The notes: a model not told the origin generated them from the letters alone. Positions 25,370 to 37,371 are shown, numbered from the stretch's first letter. The stretch is DNA of 50,209 nt from Bacteroides sp. (GCA_017630035.1 JAGBWA010000023.1:1-50209), one strand, 5' to 3'. Numbers and translations are program-made.

Positions 25370-25486
25370 TTCATTTTCCCTTAATGGAAAATAAATTTTC
25401 TGTTAAGGGAAAATAAAAGGATGCTTTTCACCGAACGAAATGCGTAGACGCACCGAACGCATTCGGTGGATGCACGGAACAAATAC
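25370..25486. repeat. Dispersed intergenic repeat, copy 2
   Basis: About 85% identical, ungapped, to 8909-9025. The A/T-rich half is a clean palindrome here: TTTTCCCTTAA pairs with TTAAGGGAAAA across an 18-base spacer. The right half carries CACCGAAC twice, the second copy forming CACCGAA-CGCA-TTCGGTG. It lies between the yqeY terminator and the 3' end of recO, ending 4 bases from the recO stop codon. Confidence 0.85.
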
Positions 25487-25490
25487 AATA

Positions 25491-26219
25491 CTAATCGAAT
25501 AACTCGTGAAGCACGTCGAGCGAACGAAGCACAGGAAAATCGGGTAGATGCAAGCGATAGTAATCGTTGATTAGCGTAAGGAAGCGTGCACGCTCGATGC
25601 GAGTCATGGGTACAAATCGCATCGTATCGTAACGCATACGGATAAGTTTGTTCAGCAAAGCAGCTTCGGCCGGCTGAAGGTAATCGGAATGCATTTGCGG
25701 AGGTAACGGAGAGAAACAAGCCGCGCGCATATCAAAATAATCGCCCTCGCCATAATCATCAAGATTAGGATACAAACCTAAGAATCTGGAAAGACGCATC
25801 AAAAACACCAAATGGAAGTTGGCAAATTGTTGCTTACAAGTATCTAACCAAACGATGGAGTGCATAAGGTAATTAAACAAAGGTATGTTGGCATCTTCCT
25901 CGCGCAAGGCCCGATAAAGAAACTCGGATAGGAAAAGAGCTATGGCCGACTTCCTCGGCTCATAAGGTAAGGAAACGAAGGGATAGAATGACTTTGCTTC
26001 GCGTACCTTATATATAGAGGTGTTCGGACGAATGTCTGCCTCAAGCTCTACCAACGCCATTGGCTGGAAAAGTGTAGCTTTTACAGAGGCCTTTTTGCTC
26101 TTAGGAATATACACCATGAACGAAGCACGTCCTAACGCCTCCGTATAGATATCTACTATGAGCGAAGCATCCTTATATTTTAAGGCATGAAGCACTATTC
26201 CACGAGTCTTTTGCAACAT
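25491..26219 (-). CDS. recO: DNA repair protein RecO
   Basis: RecO helps load RecA onto SSB-coated single-stranded DNA in gap repair, with RecR and RecF. The 242-residue protein starts [19 protein letters not shown], the typical N-terminal OB fold, followed by [17 protein letters not shown] and a helical C-terminal region. The open frame continues upstream to 26381 but would then run through the promoter of the divergent tRNA-Glu; the chosen ATG lies 22 bases after a TAGTTTTG -7 element and matches the family N-terminus. The four-Cys zinc site of some RecO proteins is not visible. Confidence 0.92.
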   Translation of the reverse strand: MLQKTRGIVLHALKYKDASLIVDIYTEALGRASFMVYIPKSKKASVKATLFQPMALVELEADIRPNTSIYKVREAKSFYPFVSLPYEPRKSAIALFLSEFLYRALREEDANIPLFNYLMHSIVWLDTCKQQFANFHLVFLMRLSRFLGLYPNLDDYGEGDYFDMRAACFSPLPPQMHSDYLQPAEAALLNKLIRMRYDTMRFVPMTRIERARFLTLINDYYRLHLPDFPVLRSLDVLHELFD

Positions 26220-26240
26220 AAACGAACCGGTTTTCGCATA

Positions 26241-26248
26241 CAAAACTA
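26241..26248 (-). promoter_or_regulatory. -7 element of recO
   Basis: TAGTTTTG on the minus strand, 21 bases from the recO ATG at 26219. The expected -33 position is poor (ATTT). The site supports the shorter recO start. Confidence 0.5.
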
Positions 26249-26298
26249 CGAAAAAAGAGGCAAAATGAAATATTTTTTGCATTTTTTTCTCGAAATGT

Positions 26299-26329
26299 TT
26301 TGCTGATTCAAAAATAACACATACCTTTG
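26299..26329 (+). promoter_or_regulatory. Promoter of tRNA-Glu and rpsT (TTTG-N19-TACCTTTG)
   Basis: TTTG at 26299-26302, then exactly 19 bases, then TACCTTTG at 26322-26329: a full consensus match. The leader between here and the tRNA contains AAGCG-GAAA-CGCTT (26363-26376), a 5-bp stem with a GNRA-type tetraloop ten bases before the mature tRNA 5' end. Confidence 0.85.
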
Positions 26330-26386
26330 CAACCGCAAAAGAGAAAAACACTCGGCTGCAATAAGCGGAAACGCTTGACAAGGCAA

Positions 26387-26458
26387 GGTCCCTTCGTCTA
26401 TCGGTTAGGACGCAAGATTTTCATTCTTGAAAGGGGGGTTCGATTCCCCCAGGGACTA
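26387..26458 (+). tRNA. tRNA-Glu (anticodon TTC)
   Basis: The 72-base sequence folds as a full cloverleaf. The acceptor GGTCCCT pairs with AGGGACT (with a terminal G-T pair), the D-arm carries GGTTAGGAC, the anticodon loop reads TTTTCAT with TTC as anticodon, and the T-arm is GGGGG-TTCGATT-CCCCC. CCA is not encoded. It is read from a consensus promoter and followed after 41 bases by rpsT with no terminator between. Confidence 0.97.
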
Positions 26459-26499
26459 CAAAGAAAAAAGAATAAACGAATTTAAAAAGATTAGTCGAG

Positions 26500-26754
26500 A
26501 TGGCAAATCACAAATCATCATTAAAAAGAATTAGACAAGAAGAAAAAAGAAGACTTCACAACAGATATTATGGCAAGACCATGAGAAATGCTGTTCGTAA
26601 GCTTCGTGCAACAACCAATAAGGAAGAAGCAACTGCTATGCTTCCTGGTGTAGCTAAGTTGCTGGACAAATTGGCTAAGACTAACGTAATTCACAAGAAC
26701 AAAGCCAATAACTTGAAGTCTAAATTAGCGTTGCACATCAACAAGTTGGCGTAA
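26500..26754 (+). CDS. rpsT: 30S ribosomal protein S20
   Basis: S20 is a basic helical protein that binds 16S rRNA early in 30S assembly. The 84-residue protein begins [18 protein letters not shown] and continues with RNRYYGK-like and AVRKLRA stretches, ending [10 protein letters not shown], matching the family in length and charge. It lies between tRNA-Glu and a strong terminator, so it is probably co-transcribed with the tRNA. Confidence 0.97.
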   Translation: MANHKSSLKRIRQEEKRRLHNRYYGKTMRNAVRKLRATTNKEEATAMLPGVAKLLDKLAKTNVIHKNKANNLKSKLALHINKLA

Positions 26755-26781
26755 TGCGAACATAGTTAGAAAAAAGACATA

Positions 26782-28843
<2,062 letters not shown>

Positions 28844-28876
28844 CGATAAACAACCTTCATCACATCTTACATTAAA

Positions 28877-28906
28877 AAATCCCGGGCTACGCGTCACCCG
28901 GGATTT
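28877..28906. terminator. Terminator hairpin after gyrB
   Basis: AAATCCCGGG pairs with CCCGGGATTT across a 10-base loop. An A-run precedes and ATTTATT follows, so it can work as an intrinsic terminator on the plus strand. Confidence 0.85.
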
Positions 28907-28991
28907 ATTATGCCCTATTTTTACAAAAATCAGCATCCTTTGCAACTTTTTCTTCTCTCATTTCGTCTAATAGACAAATAAACAAGATAAA

Positions 28992-29609
28992 ATGAATATG
29001 AAGAAGAACAGCATCATCGGCCTTATGCTTATTGGCCTCGTGGCGTTAATGCCGCAATTATCTATTCAAGCACAAGAAGTAAGCAAAGAGTTTAAAGTGG
29101 ACAACTTCCATAACCTTGATTTAACTACCGTAGGCTCAGTCTATTTCACACAAGCATCCAAATGCAGCGTAAAGATAGATGGCAAGAAAGAAAATGTGGA
29201 CAAATTAGATGTCTATGTAGAAAATGGGACATTAAATATAGAACCTAAAGAGAAAAACCTAAATGGCTCTAAAAATGGTGTAAACATCTATATCACAGCA
29301 CCGACTTTAGAAGATTTGGTATTTTGCGGTGTAGGAGCACTCTATTGCGAAGAAGAATTGAAGGTAAGCGATTTTAAATGCGCACTAGAAGGAGTTGGAA
29401 AGATTTATATCCGCAACTTGAAATGCAAAAAGCTAAAGGCAGAAGTTGAAGGAGTAGGAAAAGCAGATATCCATGTTGAATGTCAAGAAATCAATGCAGA
29501 AATTAATGGCATCGGGTCATTGACATTAAGTGGTAAAACAAAGAAAGCAACTATTGACAAAGATGGCATAGGTATTGTAGATACTAACAACTTAAAGATA
29601 ATAGAATAA
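28992..29609 (+). CDS. Secreted DUF2807 (head GIN domain) protein
   Basis: The 205-residue protein starts with a signal peptide (IIGLMLIGLVALMPQ, cut near SIQAQ). The mature part has the pattern of the DUF2807 family, a predicted right-handed beta-helix: EFKVDNFHNLDLTTVGSVYF, then repeated short strands with G-V-G turns (GVGALYC, EGVGKIYI, EGVGKADIH, NGIGSLTL). Such proteins are common in Bacteroidota and sometimes called putative auto-transporter adhesins, but no function is proven. Location is periplasm or outer surface. It stands alone, bounded by hairpins on both sides. I see no clear promoter. Confidence 0.85.
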   Translation: MNMKKNSIIGLMLIGLVALMPQLSIQAQEVSKEFKVDNFHNLDLTTVGSVYFTQASKCSVKIDGKKENVDKLDVYVENGTLNIEPKEKNLNGSKNGVNIYITAPTLEDLVFCGVGALYCEEELKVSDFKCALEGVGKIYIRNLKCKKLKAEVEGVGKADIHVECQEINAEINGIGSLTLSGKTKKATIDKDGIGIVDTNNLKIIE

Positions 29610-29641
29610 ATAAGGCACGGAGTTAATTCCGTGCCTTATTT
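29608..29641. terminator. Bidirectional terminator between the DUF2807 and DUF3109 genes
   Basis: AAATAAGGCACGGA (29608-29621) pairs perfectly with TCCGTGCCTTATTT (29628-29641). It overlaps the DUF2807 stop codon and ends 2 bases before the DUF3109 stop, serving both convergent genes. Confidence 0.9.
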
Positions 29642-29643
29642 GT

Positions 29644-30228
29644 TTATTTCAAGTATCCTTGTTTCTTTAACTCTTCAACAGCTATCTCCAATTCGGCATA
29701 CCAATCTTCACCGAATTTCCTTATAAGCGGTTCTTTCAAGAACTTATAGACGGGTAGATTCTCTTTTTGTCCCAGTAGCACCGCCGCTTTACAAACATTC
29801 CAACGATGGTAGTTTACAGCCTTATAAGGGCCATAATTACCCACACGAATGGGGTAAAGCGCACACGACACCGGCTTACAGAAGTTCACCTTTCCGGCGC
29901 GATAAGCTTTCTCTATAGCGCAATAACAAGTTCCATCGGGGGCATAGCAAGTGAATACGCAATCCTTGTTATTCACGATTGAAGTAACCAAATCACCCTC
30001 TTGGTCGGTATATACAACCCCTTGTTTATTGATAACAGCTTGAGCTTCGGGAGCAAGATCGTCCCAAATCACCGGAAGCACCTCTTCCAATTTCTCTATC
30101 TCCTCAAATTCGACAGGAGCACCTGCATCACCCTCAATGCAACACTCACCTTTACATGCTTTTAAGTCGCATAGAAACTTTTCGCGTAGCACATCAAGAC
30201 TTACTACAACATCGTCAATTTGAATCAT
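29644..30228 (-). CDS. DUF3109 family cysteine-rich protein
   Basis: From MIQIDDVVVSLDV the protein has 194 residues. Clustered cysteines are the main feature: CDLKACKGECC near 20-30, then CVFTCY, GTCYCAIEK and FCKPVSCALYPIRVG in the middle, and a later WNVC. The pattern resembles metal-binding Cys-rich families such as YkgJ, so it probably binds Zn or an Fe-S cluster (inference). The frame is open to 30288, but that extension would be read through the gpmI terminator, so I use the ATG at 30228. It is a widespread Bacteroidota protein of unknown function, here after gpmI. Confidence 0.85.
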   Translation of the reverse strand: MIQIDDVVVSLDVLREKFLCDLKACKGECCIEGDAGAPVEFEEIEKLEEVLPVIWDDLAPEAQAVINKQGVVYTDQEGDLVTSIVNNKDCVFTCYAPDGTCYCAIEKAYRAGKVNFCKPVSCALYPIRVGNYGPYKAVNYHRWNVCKAAVLLGQKENLPVYKFLKEPLIRKFGEDWYAELEIAVEELKKQGYLK

Positions 30229-30241
30229 AAATGTAAGAGCT

Positions 30242-30273
30242 AAAAAAAGCGGAAGAACAAAAGCTCTTCCGCT
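30242..30273 (-). terminator. Rho-independent terminator after gpmI
   Basis: On the minus strand AGCGGAAGA pairs with TCTTCCGCT across an 8-base loop and is followed by seven Ts. It separates gpmI from the DUF3109 gene. Confidence 0.9.
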
Positions 30274-30294
30274 CTTATCATAACACAATAAATA

Positions 30295-31809
30295 TTACTT
30301 AATCAAGTCTTTTCCATCCATATCAGCAGGTTGTGGAAGACCCATGATGTGGAGGATTGAAGGAGCTACGTCTGCCAACACACCGTTTTCTACCTTTGCA
30401 TCGGGGTTAGCGGTAACGTAAACAAAAGGTACAGGATTGAGTGAGTGAGCAGTGTTTGGTGTACCATCATCGTTGAGCGCACGGTCGGCATTACCATGGT
30501 CGGCAATGATGATAACTTCGTAGTCGTTAGCCTTAGCAGCCTCAACAGTAGCCTTTACACAATCGTCGATAGCCACAACTGCCTTTTGAATAGCTTCGTA
30601 GATACCAGTATGACCCACCATATCGCCATTAGCATAGTTCACTACGATGAAATCATACTTTTGAGTATTGATAGCTTCAACAAGCTTATCTTTCACTTCG
30701 TAGGCACTCATTTCTGGCTTCAAGTCGTATGTAGCCACCTTTGGCGATGGAACAAGGATACGATCTTCGTTATCGTATGGCGTTTCGCGGCCACCATTGA
30801 AGAAGAATGTTACGTGTGCATATTTCTCTGTTTCAGCAATATGGAGTTGAGTCTTTCCTTGAGCAGCTAGGTATTCACCCAATGTGTTTTGTACGTTTTC
30901 CTTGTCGAAAAGAATGTGTACGCCCTTGAACGATGCGTCGTATGGAGTCATACAATAGTATTGCAAACCAGGGATAGTGTGCATGCCTTGTTCGGGCATA
31001 TCTTGTTGAGTCAATACGATAGTCAATTCCTTTGCGCGGTCGTTGCGGTAGTTGAAGAAGATCACTACATCGCCCTCCTTGATAGTACCGTCAACTGTTG
31101 CGTTGTGGATAGGCTTGATGAATTCGTCAGTAACACCTTCATCATAGCTTTCTTGCATAGCTTGTACCATGTCAGTAGCATTCTTACCCTTACCTTCAAC
31201 AAGCAAGTCATAAGCTTCCTTCACACGTTCCCAACGCTTGTCGCGATCCATTGCATAAAAACGTCCTACGATAGAAGCAATCTTTCCGGCAGATTGTGCA
31301 CAATGAGCGCTGAGTTGTTCAATGAATCCCTTACCACTCTTTGGGTCAGTGTCACGACCATCCATAAAGCAGTGGATGAAACAGTTGTCAATGCCATATT
31401 CCTTGGCAATGTCGCACAACTTATACAAGTGAACAAGTGAGCTATGTACGCCACCATCGCTTGTAAGACCCATAAGGTGAATGTTCTTGCCATTTTCCTT
31501 TGCATACGTATATGCAGCTACAATTTCCTTGTTGTTGAGGATGCTATTGTCGGCACAAGCGCGGTTAATCTTTACAAGGTCTTGGTAAACGATACGTCCG
31601 GCACCGATATTCAAGTGTCCCACTTCCGAGTTACCCATCTGTCCGTCGGGCAATCCAACATTTTCGCCACTTGCTTGCAACAAAGAGTGTGGATAGTTGG
31701 CCAACAACGAATTCCAATAAGGAGTTGGAGTAGTGTAGATTACATCGTCTTTTCCTTGAGAGCCGACTCCCCAGCCGTCAAGAATCATAAGTAAAGCTTT
31801 CTTGCTCAT
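30295..31809 (-). CDS. gpmI: 2,3-bisphosphoglycerate-independent phosphoglycerate mutase
   Basis: This glycolytic enzyme interconverts 3- and 2-phosphoglycerate through a phosphoserine intermediate and two Mn ions. The 504-residue protein belongs to the alkaline-phosphatase superfamily. Motifs in order are [11 protein letters not shown] (first metal Asp), [17 protein letters not shown] with the nucleophile Ser, [16 protein letters not shown] and the metal-binding DHGNADRA and TAHSLNPVP near the end. Length is normal for the family. It has its own promoter at 31847-31854 and terminator. Confidence 0.97.
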   Translation of the reverse strand: MSKKALLMILDGWGVGSQGKDDVIYTTPTPYWNSLLANYPHSLLQASGENVGLPDGQMGNSEVGHLNIGAGRIVYQDLVKINRACADNSILNNKEIVAAYTYAKENGKNIHLMGLTSDGGVHSSLVHLYKLCDIAKEYGIDNCFIHCFMDGRDTDPKSGKGFIEQLSAHCAQSAGKIASIVGRFYAMDRDKRWERVKEAYDLLVEGKGKNATDMVQAMQESYDEGVTDEFIKPIHNATVDGTIKEGDVVIFFNYRNDRAKELTIVLTQQDMPEQGMHTIPGLQYYCMTPYDASFKGVHILFDKENVQNTLGEYLAAQGKTQLHIAETEKYAHVTFFFNGGRETPYDNEDRILVPSPKVATYDLKPEMSAYEVKDKLVEAINTQKYDFIVVNYANGDMVGHTGIYEAIQKAVVAIDDCVKATVEAAKANDYEVIIIADHGNADRALNDDGTPNTAHSLNPVPFVYVTANPDAKVENGVLADVAPSILHIMGLPQPADMDGKDLIK

Positions 31810-31846
31810 ATTATCTATTTTAAGTGATTTCTATTATTTTAGGCTG

Positions 31847-31854
31847 CAAAGGTA
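31847..31854 (-). promoter_or_regulatory. -7 element of gpmI
   Basis: TACCTTTG on the minus strand, followed by CAGCC; the -33 position 19 bases upstream reads TTTA, three of four bases. It lies 37 bases from the gpmI ATG and immediately downstream of a heptad repeat array. Confidence 0.75.
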
Positions 31855-31861
31855 CGAATAA

Positions 31862-31925
31862 ATTGAGAATTATTAAATTGATAATTGATAATTGACAATT
31901 AAAAATTAATAATTAAGAATTAAAA
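31862..31925 (-). repeat. Heptad-phased A/T repeat between rnhB and gpmI
   Basis: Seven consecutive 7-mers on the plus strand (31877-31925), all starting ATT (ATTGATA twice, ATTGACA, ATTAAAA, ATTAATA and others), preceded by one more unit and one 8-mer (31862-31876). The array overlaps the last two codons of rnhB and lies upstream of the gpmI promoter. Confidence 0.8.
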
Positions 31926-32522
31926 AGGCAAAGATAATTGACCATCGCCCAACAGGTTGAAGGTTAAGCGATGATAAGGAGTAGTGCCATGCTGTGCAAT
32001 GGCTTCACGATGTGCTTTTGTGGGATAGCCCTTGTTCTTGTCCCAGTCGTAGTGCGGATACTCCTTGTGCAACGCATTCATATAATCGTCGCGATAGGTT
32101 TTCGCCAACACGCTTGCCGCCGCAATGCTCATCAGTTTGCCATCGCCCTTCACCACGGTGGTATGCGGCAAATCCTTATATTTTCGGAAACGATTACCAT
32201 CAATCAACAAGTGTTGCGGGCGCACTTGCAAACCATCGATGGCGCGATGCATGGCCAGGAACGATGCGTTCAGGATGTTTATCTTGTCAATCTCTTCGGG
32301 CGACACGATACCCACCGCCCATGCCACGGCCTCCTGCTCGATGATGGGGCGCAGTTGGTATCGCTGACGCTCGGTCAGTTGCTTCGAGTCGTTCAATAGC
32401 TCACACTGAAAATCAGGTGGCAAGATAACCGCCGCGGCATATACGGCACCGGCCAGGCATCCTCGTCCGGCTTCGTCGCATCCGGCTTCAACAACTCCAC
32501 TATTTAAGTAGGGCAACAGCAT
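31920..32522 (-). CDS. rnhB: Ribonuclease HII
   Basis: RNase HII nicks RNA in RNA-DNA hybrids and at single ribonucleotides misinserted in DNA. The 200-residue protein carries the catalytic acidic residues in [11 protein letters not shown] (Asp16, Glu17), LLIDGNR, and the later Asp in TYRDDYM, together with the family stretch [12 protein letters not shown]. It is the last gene of the suf run, 11 bases after sufS. Its stop lies in the heptad array. Confidence 0.96.
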   Translation of the reverse strand: MLLPYLNSGVVEAGCDEAGRGCLAGAVYAAAVILPPDFQCELLNDSKQLTERQRYQLRPIIEQEAVAWAVGIVSPEEIDKINILNASFLAMHRAIDGLQVRPQHLLIDGNRFRKYKDLPHTTVVKGDGKLMSIAAASVLAKTYRDDYMNALHKEYPHYDWDKNKGYPTKAHREAIAQHGTTPYHRLTFNLLGDGQLSLPF

Positions 32523-32533
32523 ATTGGGGGTAA

Positions 32534-33748
32534 TTAAAACATTTTCCTCACGCGTTCAATCCCGGCAAACAACGCATCAATTTCTTCCTTTGTGTTGTAT
32601 AATCCGAAGGAGGCACGCACAGTGCCTTCGATACCTAAGCGTTGCATCAGGGGTTGGGCGCAATGGTGACCGGTGCGTACAGCAATACCAAGACGGTCGA
32701 GCAGAGTACCAAGGTCGAAGTGATGGATATCGCCCACCAAGAAAGAGATAACACTACCCTTCTCTTTGGCCTGGCCAAAGATACGCATACTGGGAATTTC
32801 CATTAAACGCTCGGTGGCATAAGTTGTCAGTTCGTGCTCATAAGCAGCAATCTTATCCATACCGATAGCTGAGACATACTCTAATGCACGGGCAAGACCA
32901 GTGGTACCTACAAAGTCTGGCGTACCGGCTTCAAACTTGAAAGGCAGTTCGTTGAACGTAGTCTTTTCAAAACTCACCGTTTGAATCATCTCGCCACCGC
33001 CTTGATAGGGTGGCAAGCGGTCGAGCCACGCTTCTTTTCCATAGAGCACGCCCACACCGGTAGGGCCATAAACCTTATGACCGGAGAAAACATAGAAATC
33101 GGCATCGAGTGCTTGAACATCCACAGGCATGTGAGGGACACTTTGGGCACCATCTACCAAAACAGGCACACCTTGTTCGTGTGCATAGCGAATCATCTCT
33201 TCTACAGGATTCACCGTGCCAAGCACATTGCTTACATGTGCTACGGAAACAATTCGAGTACGCTCAGTGAATAATTCGCGATAAGCATCCATCAACAATT
33301 CGCCACTGTCGGTCATTGGAATAACCTTAATCACAATGCCATGTTTAGCGGCCATCAACTGCCAAGGCACGATGTTGCTATGATGTTCCATTACACTTAC
33401 AATGACTTCATCGCCCTCGCGCATTTGCGACTCTGTAAAGCTACTTGCCAACAGGTTGATGCTTTCGGTAGTACCACGAGTAAAGATAATCTCGGAGGTG
33501 CTTTTGGCATTGATAAAAGCACGAACAGTTTCTCTGCTACCTTCGTGCAACTCTGTAGCACGTTGAGACAGAAAATGTACACCGCGATGCACATTGGCAT
33601 TTACCGAATAGTATTCGTCCGTCATAGCCTCAACCACCACACGAGGTTTCTGTGTCGTAGCACCATTATCCAAATAGACAAGTGGTTTGCCATACACTTC
33701 ACGCCCAAGAATAGGGAAATCGGCTCGTATATCGTCAAGATTCATCAT
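32534..33748 (-). CDS. sufS: Cysteine desulfurase SufS
   Basis: This PLP enzyme extracts sulfur from cysteine for Fe-S cluster assembly. The 404-residue protein shows the PLP Lys225 in [11 protein letters not shown], the aspartate in [11 protein letters not shown] and the active-site Cys in [10 protein letters not shown] near residue 360, all features of group II desulfurases. No sufE or sufU partner gene is in the window. It is fourth in the minus-strand run sufB-sufC-sufD-sufS with short gaps, so it is made with the scaffold it feeds. Translation could start one codon later (two Met codons in a row). Confidence 0.96.
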   Translation of the reverse strand: MMNLDDIRADFPILGREVYGKPLVYLDNGATTQKPRVVVEAMTDEYYSVNANVHRGVHFLSQRATELHEGSRETVRAFINAKSTSEIIFTRGTTESINLLASSFTESQMREGDEVIVSVMEHHSNIVPWQLMAAKHGIVIKVIPMTDSGELLMDAYRELFTERTRIVSVAHVSNVLGTVNPVEEMIRYAHEQGVPVLVDGAQSVPHMPVDVQALDADFYVFSGHKVYGPTGVGVLYGKEAWLDRLPPYQGGGEMIQTVSFEKTTFNELPFKFEAGTPDFVGTTGLARALEYVSAIGMDKIAAYEHELTTYATERLMEIPSMRIFGQAKEKGSVISFLVGDIHHFDLGTLLDRLGIAVRTGHHCAQPLMQRLGIEGTVRASFGLYNTKEEIDALFAGIERVRKMF

Positions 33749-33759
33749 ATCGCGTTATT

Positions 33760-35106
33760 TTATTCTTTGCCACAAATGCGACAACCTTTGCATTTGTTCA
33801 ACTCGCCACGGAAACGTTTTTCTACCAACAGGTGCAAACGGTCGCGCAAGGCATCCAAACGAATCATATCTATCACCTCGTTGACAAAAGCAAACATCAG
33901 CAGTAAACGTGCTTCCTTTTCGGGAATACCGCGTTGACGCATGTAGAATAATGCGCGTTCGTCCAGTTGACCCACGGTAGCACCATGACTACACTTCACA
34001 TCGTCAGCATAAATCTCTAATTGAGGTTGTGTGTACATGCGAGCTTGGCGAGTGGCGCAAAGATTGCGATTGGTTTGTTGCGAATTAGTATGTTGCGCAT
34101 CAGGGCGCACCAACACCAAGCCGGAAAAGGCTCCGGTAGCCTCATCATCCAAGACATATTTGAACAATTCGCGACTATTGCAACGGGGCACGGCATGGTC
34201 TATCACAGTATGATTATCTACATGCTGATTCTTATCAGCAATAACCATACCACACAAATCAAGTTCAGCACCTTCGCCTGCCAACGTTACATGCACACCA
34301 TTTCGTGTTGTACCATTAGTAAGCGTCATGCCATTCAGTAATACATTGCTATTAGCACCTTGCTTTACATACAGGTTACTGATGCGTATCGTATTCAAGC
34401 TATTCTCTTCCAATTCGTAAAGGTCGAGCATAGCACCATTGCCAACAAACACTTCCATCACTTGGGTAGCAAGGAAGTTTACATCATCCATCGCATGGTC
34501 GCAAGCCAATAAGCGTAGTTGCGCACCATCTTCCAAGATGATTAATACGCGACGATTCACCATAAAGTTTACATCGGCACGTAGCATATTCACCAACTGA
34601 ATAGGTTTTTCCACCACCACACCGCGAGGTACATATATCAGTAGGCCATCTTGTGCAAACATGGTATTGAAAGCCGTTACACCATCTGTTGAAGTATCGG
34701 CTAATTTACCATAGAATGAACGCACCAAATCAGGATGAGTTTCACCCATTGCCTTTAAGCTACCCAACAAAATACCTTCGGGCAATCGACTTGTAGCATT
34801 CTCCCTATAAAAGCTATCGTTTAAAACAAAGAACAAGGAAGTGCTCATGTTGGGAACATCGCACTTAAACACCTCATTCGGATTTACGGGAATAGGCAAA
34901 CGATTCAGATTCAAACCATAATCGGGAGCAAAGAGTTTGCCCATATCGCTGTATTTGTAATCCTCATTTTTGCTACTTGGAAAACCCAATTGCTGGAAGT
35001 GGGCAAAAGCAGCAGCACGAGGAGCATTCAGCACATCTGCACTATGGCGACAAATCATTGCCTCTGCCTGCGTAAACAAATCAATATATTGTTGTTCCGG
35101 TTTCAT
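33760..35106 (-). CDS. sufD: Fe-S cluster assembly protein SufD
   Basis: SufD forms the SufBC2D scaffold on which Fe-S clusters are built. At 448 residues it has the family layout: a helical N-terminal part (PSSKNEDYKYSDMGKL), a central beta-helix rich in short strands, and a conserved C-terminal block (VKCSHGATVGQLDERALFYMRQRGIPEKEARLLL) containing the His that contributes to the SufB-SufD interface. It lacks the many Cys of SufB. Gaps are 18 bases from sufC and 11 to sufS. Confidence 0.94.
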   Translation of the reverse strand: MKPEQQYIDLFTQAEAMICRHSADVLNAPRAAAFAHFQQLGFPSSKNEDYKYSDMGKLFAPDYGLNLNRLPIPVNPNEVFKCDVPNMSTSLFFVLNDSFYRENATSRLPEGILLGSLKAMGETHPDLVRSFYGKLADTSTDGVTAFNTMFAQDGLLIYVPRGVVVEKPIQLVNMLRADVNFMVNRRVLIILEDGAQLRLLACDHAMDDVNFLATQVMEVFVGNGAMLDLYELEENSLNTIRISNLYVKQGANSNVLLNGMTLTNGTTRNGVHVTLAGEGAELDLCGMVIADKNQHVDNHTVIDHAVPRCNSRELFKYVLDDEATGAFSGLVLVRPDAQHTNSQQTNRNLCATRQARMYTQPQLEIYADDVKCSHGATVGQLDERALFYMRQRGIPEKEARLLLMFAFVNEVIDMIRLDALRDRLHLLVEKRFRGELNKCKGCRICGKE

Positions 35107-35124
35107 GGATTGTCAATAAATACT

Positions 35125-35874
35125 TTAAACTAATTCTTGCTTAATCCAATCGAAACCACGATTCTCTATCTCTTGCGCCAGTTCAGGACCACCAGTCTTT
35201 ACAATCTTGCCACCCATTAGCACATGCACAACATCCGGTTTCAAATAATCCAATAAGCGTTGATAGTGGGTAATAACCATAGCACTTGTTTCTGCACGTT
35301 TTAACTTATTAAATCCTTCGGCCACAATGCGCAAAGCATCTACGTCAAGTCCGGAGTCGGTTTCGTCCAAAATAGCGAAAGTAGGTTCAAGCATAGCCAT
35401 TTGGAAAATCTCGTTGCGTTTCTTTTCGCCACCGCTGAATCCTTCGTTCACGCTTCGATTTGCCAATTTATTGTCAAGCTCCACTACGGCACGCTTTTCG
35501 CGCATCAGTTTCAAGAATTCGCTAGCCGACAAAGGAGGCAACTGACGATATTTGCGTTGTTCGTTCACAGCTGCACGCATAAAGTTTACCATCGACACAC
35601 CTGGAATCTCAACAGGAGTTTGGAACGATAGGAAGATACCTTCATGAGCACGTTCTTCGGGCGACATAGCAAGCAAGTCCTTACCATTAAACGTAATGCT
35701 ACCCTTGGTTACTTCATAGGCTGGATGACCAACAAGCACATTGCTCAACGTACTTTTTCCGGCACCATTCTGTCCCATCAATGCATGAACTTCACCATCG
35801 TTGATTGTCAAGTTCACTCCCTTTAATATCTCTTTGCCATTTACACTGGCATGCAAATCTTTAATTTCTAACAT
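35125..35874 (-). CDS. sufC: Fe-S cluster assembly ATPase SufC
   Basis: SufC is an ABC-type ATPase that drives structural change in the SufBCD scaffold. The 249-residue protein has Walker [10 protein letters not shown] near 35-43, the signature [11 protein letters not shown], Walker [13 protein letters not shown] and the switch His in VITHYQRLL. It has no membrane domain, as expected for the soluble Suf ATPase. Between sufB and sufD in a single run. Confidence 0.97.
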   Translation of the reverse strand: MLEIKDLHASVNGKEILKGVNLTINDGEVHALMGQNGAGKSTLSNVLVGHPAYEVTKGSITFNGKDLLAMSPEERAHEGIFLSFQTPVEIPGVSMVNFMRAAVNEQRKYRQLPPLSASEFLKLMREKRAVVELDNKLANRSVNEGFSGGEKKRNEIFQMAMLEPTFAILDETDSGLDVDALRIVAEGFNKLKRAETSAMVITHYQRLLDYLKPDVVHVLMGGKIVKTGGPELAQEIENRGFDWIKQELV

Positions 35875-35888
35875 AAGTCTTATATATT

Positions 35889-37355
35889 TTACCCTACGCT
35901 TCCTTCCAACGAAATACTGAGAAGTTTTTGAGCCTCCACAGCAAATTCCATTGGCAATTTGTTGATAACCTCTTTGGCATAGCCATTCACAATCAAACCG
36001 ACAGCATCTTCTGTGCTAATACCGCGTTGGTTGCAATAGAATATCTGGTCTTCGCTAATCTTACTTGTTGTTGCTTCGTGCTCCACCACCGCTGTTTCAT
36101 TATGGATATCCATATAGGGGAAGGTATGAGCACCGCACTTGTCGCCCAATAGTAACGAGTCGCACTGACTATAGTTGCGCGCATTATCGGCATTCGACGA
36201 AACACGCACCAAACCGCGATAAGAATTCTCGCTCTTACCGGCCGATATACCCTTGCTTACGATGGTGCTACGCGTATTCTTGCCGATGTGAATCATCTTT
36301 GTACCCGTATCGGCTTGTTGATAATTGTTGGTTACTGCTACACTATAAAATTCGGCAACAGAATTATCACCCGAAAGTACACAACTTGGATATTTCCATG
36401 TAATAGCACTACCCGTTTCTACTTGTGTCCAAGATAGTTTAGAGTCAACTCCCTTGCAATGTCCACGCTTAGTCACAAAATTATATACACCACCTTTACC
36501 TTCGGCATCACCCGGATACCAATTCTGAACAGTGCTATACTTCACTTCGGCACGGTCGTGCACAACAATCTCCACAATGGCCGCATGAAGTTGGTTCTCA
36601 TCACGCATAGGAGCGGTACAACCTTCCAAATAGGAAACGTACGAATCATCATCGGCCACAATCAGTGTTCGTTCGAACTGACCGGTATTGGCAGCATTGA
36701 TACGGAAGTAAGTAGAAAGTTCCATAGGGCAACGAACACCCTTGGGGATATACACAAACGAACCGTCGGAGAAGACAGCCGAGTTCAGTGCAGCAAAGAA
36801 ATTATCGCGATAACCAACTACCGAACCCAAGTATTTTTGCACAAGGTCGGGATGCTCGCGTACTGCCTCACTAAACGAACAGAATATAATACCCTTCTCC
36901 ATCAAGTTTTCCTTGAACGTTGTTTTTACAGATACTGAGTCCATTACGGCATCCACAGCCATGCCACTCAAAGCCATCTGCTCTTCCAAGGGAATACCCA
37001 ATTTATTGAATGTCTTAATCAGTTCCGGATCCACCTCGTCCATACTCTTTGGTCCTTCCTTCTTCTTGGTAGGGTCGGCATAATAAGAGATGGCCTGGTA
37101 ATCAATCTCAGGAATACGCAAATGAGCCCACGTAGGCATCTCCAACGTAAGCCAATAGCGATAAGCCTTCAATCGGAATTCGAGCAACCAATCGGGTTCA
37201 CCCTTCTTTGCCGAAATAAGGCGAATGATATCTTCGTTAAGTCCTCGTTCAATGATTTCAGTATTCACATCGGTGGTGAAGCCATATTTGTACTTCTCCT
37301 CCGTCATCTTTCTCACCAATTCATTGTCCGACTTCTTTGCGTTAATTTCTTTCAT
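35889..37355 (-). CDS. sufB: Fe-S cluster assembly protein SufB
   Basis: SufB is the main scaffold subunit for nascent Fe-S clusters. The 488-residue protein has the conserved SufB stretches [55 protein letters not shown], and the C-terminal [20 protein letters not shown], which holds cysteine and histidine positions used in cluster handling. It begins 16 bases after cvpA on the same strand, so the suf genes may be read partly from the upstream rimP-infB transcript; I see no consensus promoter in the gap. Confidence 0.96.
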   Translation of the reverse strand: MKEINAKKSDNELVRKMTEEKYKYGFTTDVNTEIIERGLNEDIIRLISAKKGEPDWLLEFRLKAYRYWLTLEMPTWAHLRIPEIDYQAISYYADPTKKKEGPKSMDEVDPELIKTFNKLGIPLEEQMALSGMAVDAVMDSVSVKTTFKENLMEKGIIFCSFSEAVREHPDLVQKYLGSVVGYRDNFFAALNSAVFSDGSFVYIPKGVRCPMELSTYFRINAANTGQFERTLIVADDDSYVSYLEGCTAPMRDENQLHAAIVEIVVHDRAEVKYSTVQNWYPGDAEGKGGVYNFVTKRGHCKGVDSKLSWTQVETGSAITWKYPSCVLSGDNSVAEFYSVAVTNNYQQADTGTKMIHIGKNTRSTIVSKGISAGKSENSYRGLVRVSSNADNARNYSQCDSLLLGDKCGAHTFPYMDIHNETAVVEHEATTSKISEDQIFYCNQRGISTEDAVGLIVNGYAKEVINKLPMEFAVEAQKLLSISLEGSVG

Positions 37356-37371
37356 TATGCTTCTATTTGCT

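Noticed and set aside
26220-26381. N-terminal extension of recO to 26381
   Set aside because: It would overlap the divergent tRNA-Glu promoter, and RecO proteins begin near [10 protein letters not shown], which is at 26219.
28935-28942. ATCCTTTG as a -7 element for the DUF2807 gene
   Set aside because: It misses both leading bases of TAnnTTTG and has no -33 box at 19 bp, so I do not call a promoter.
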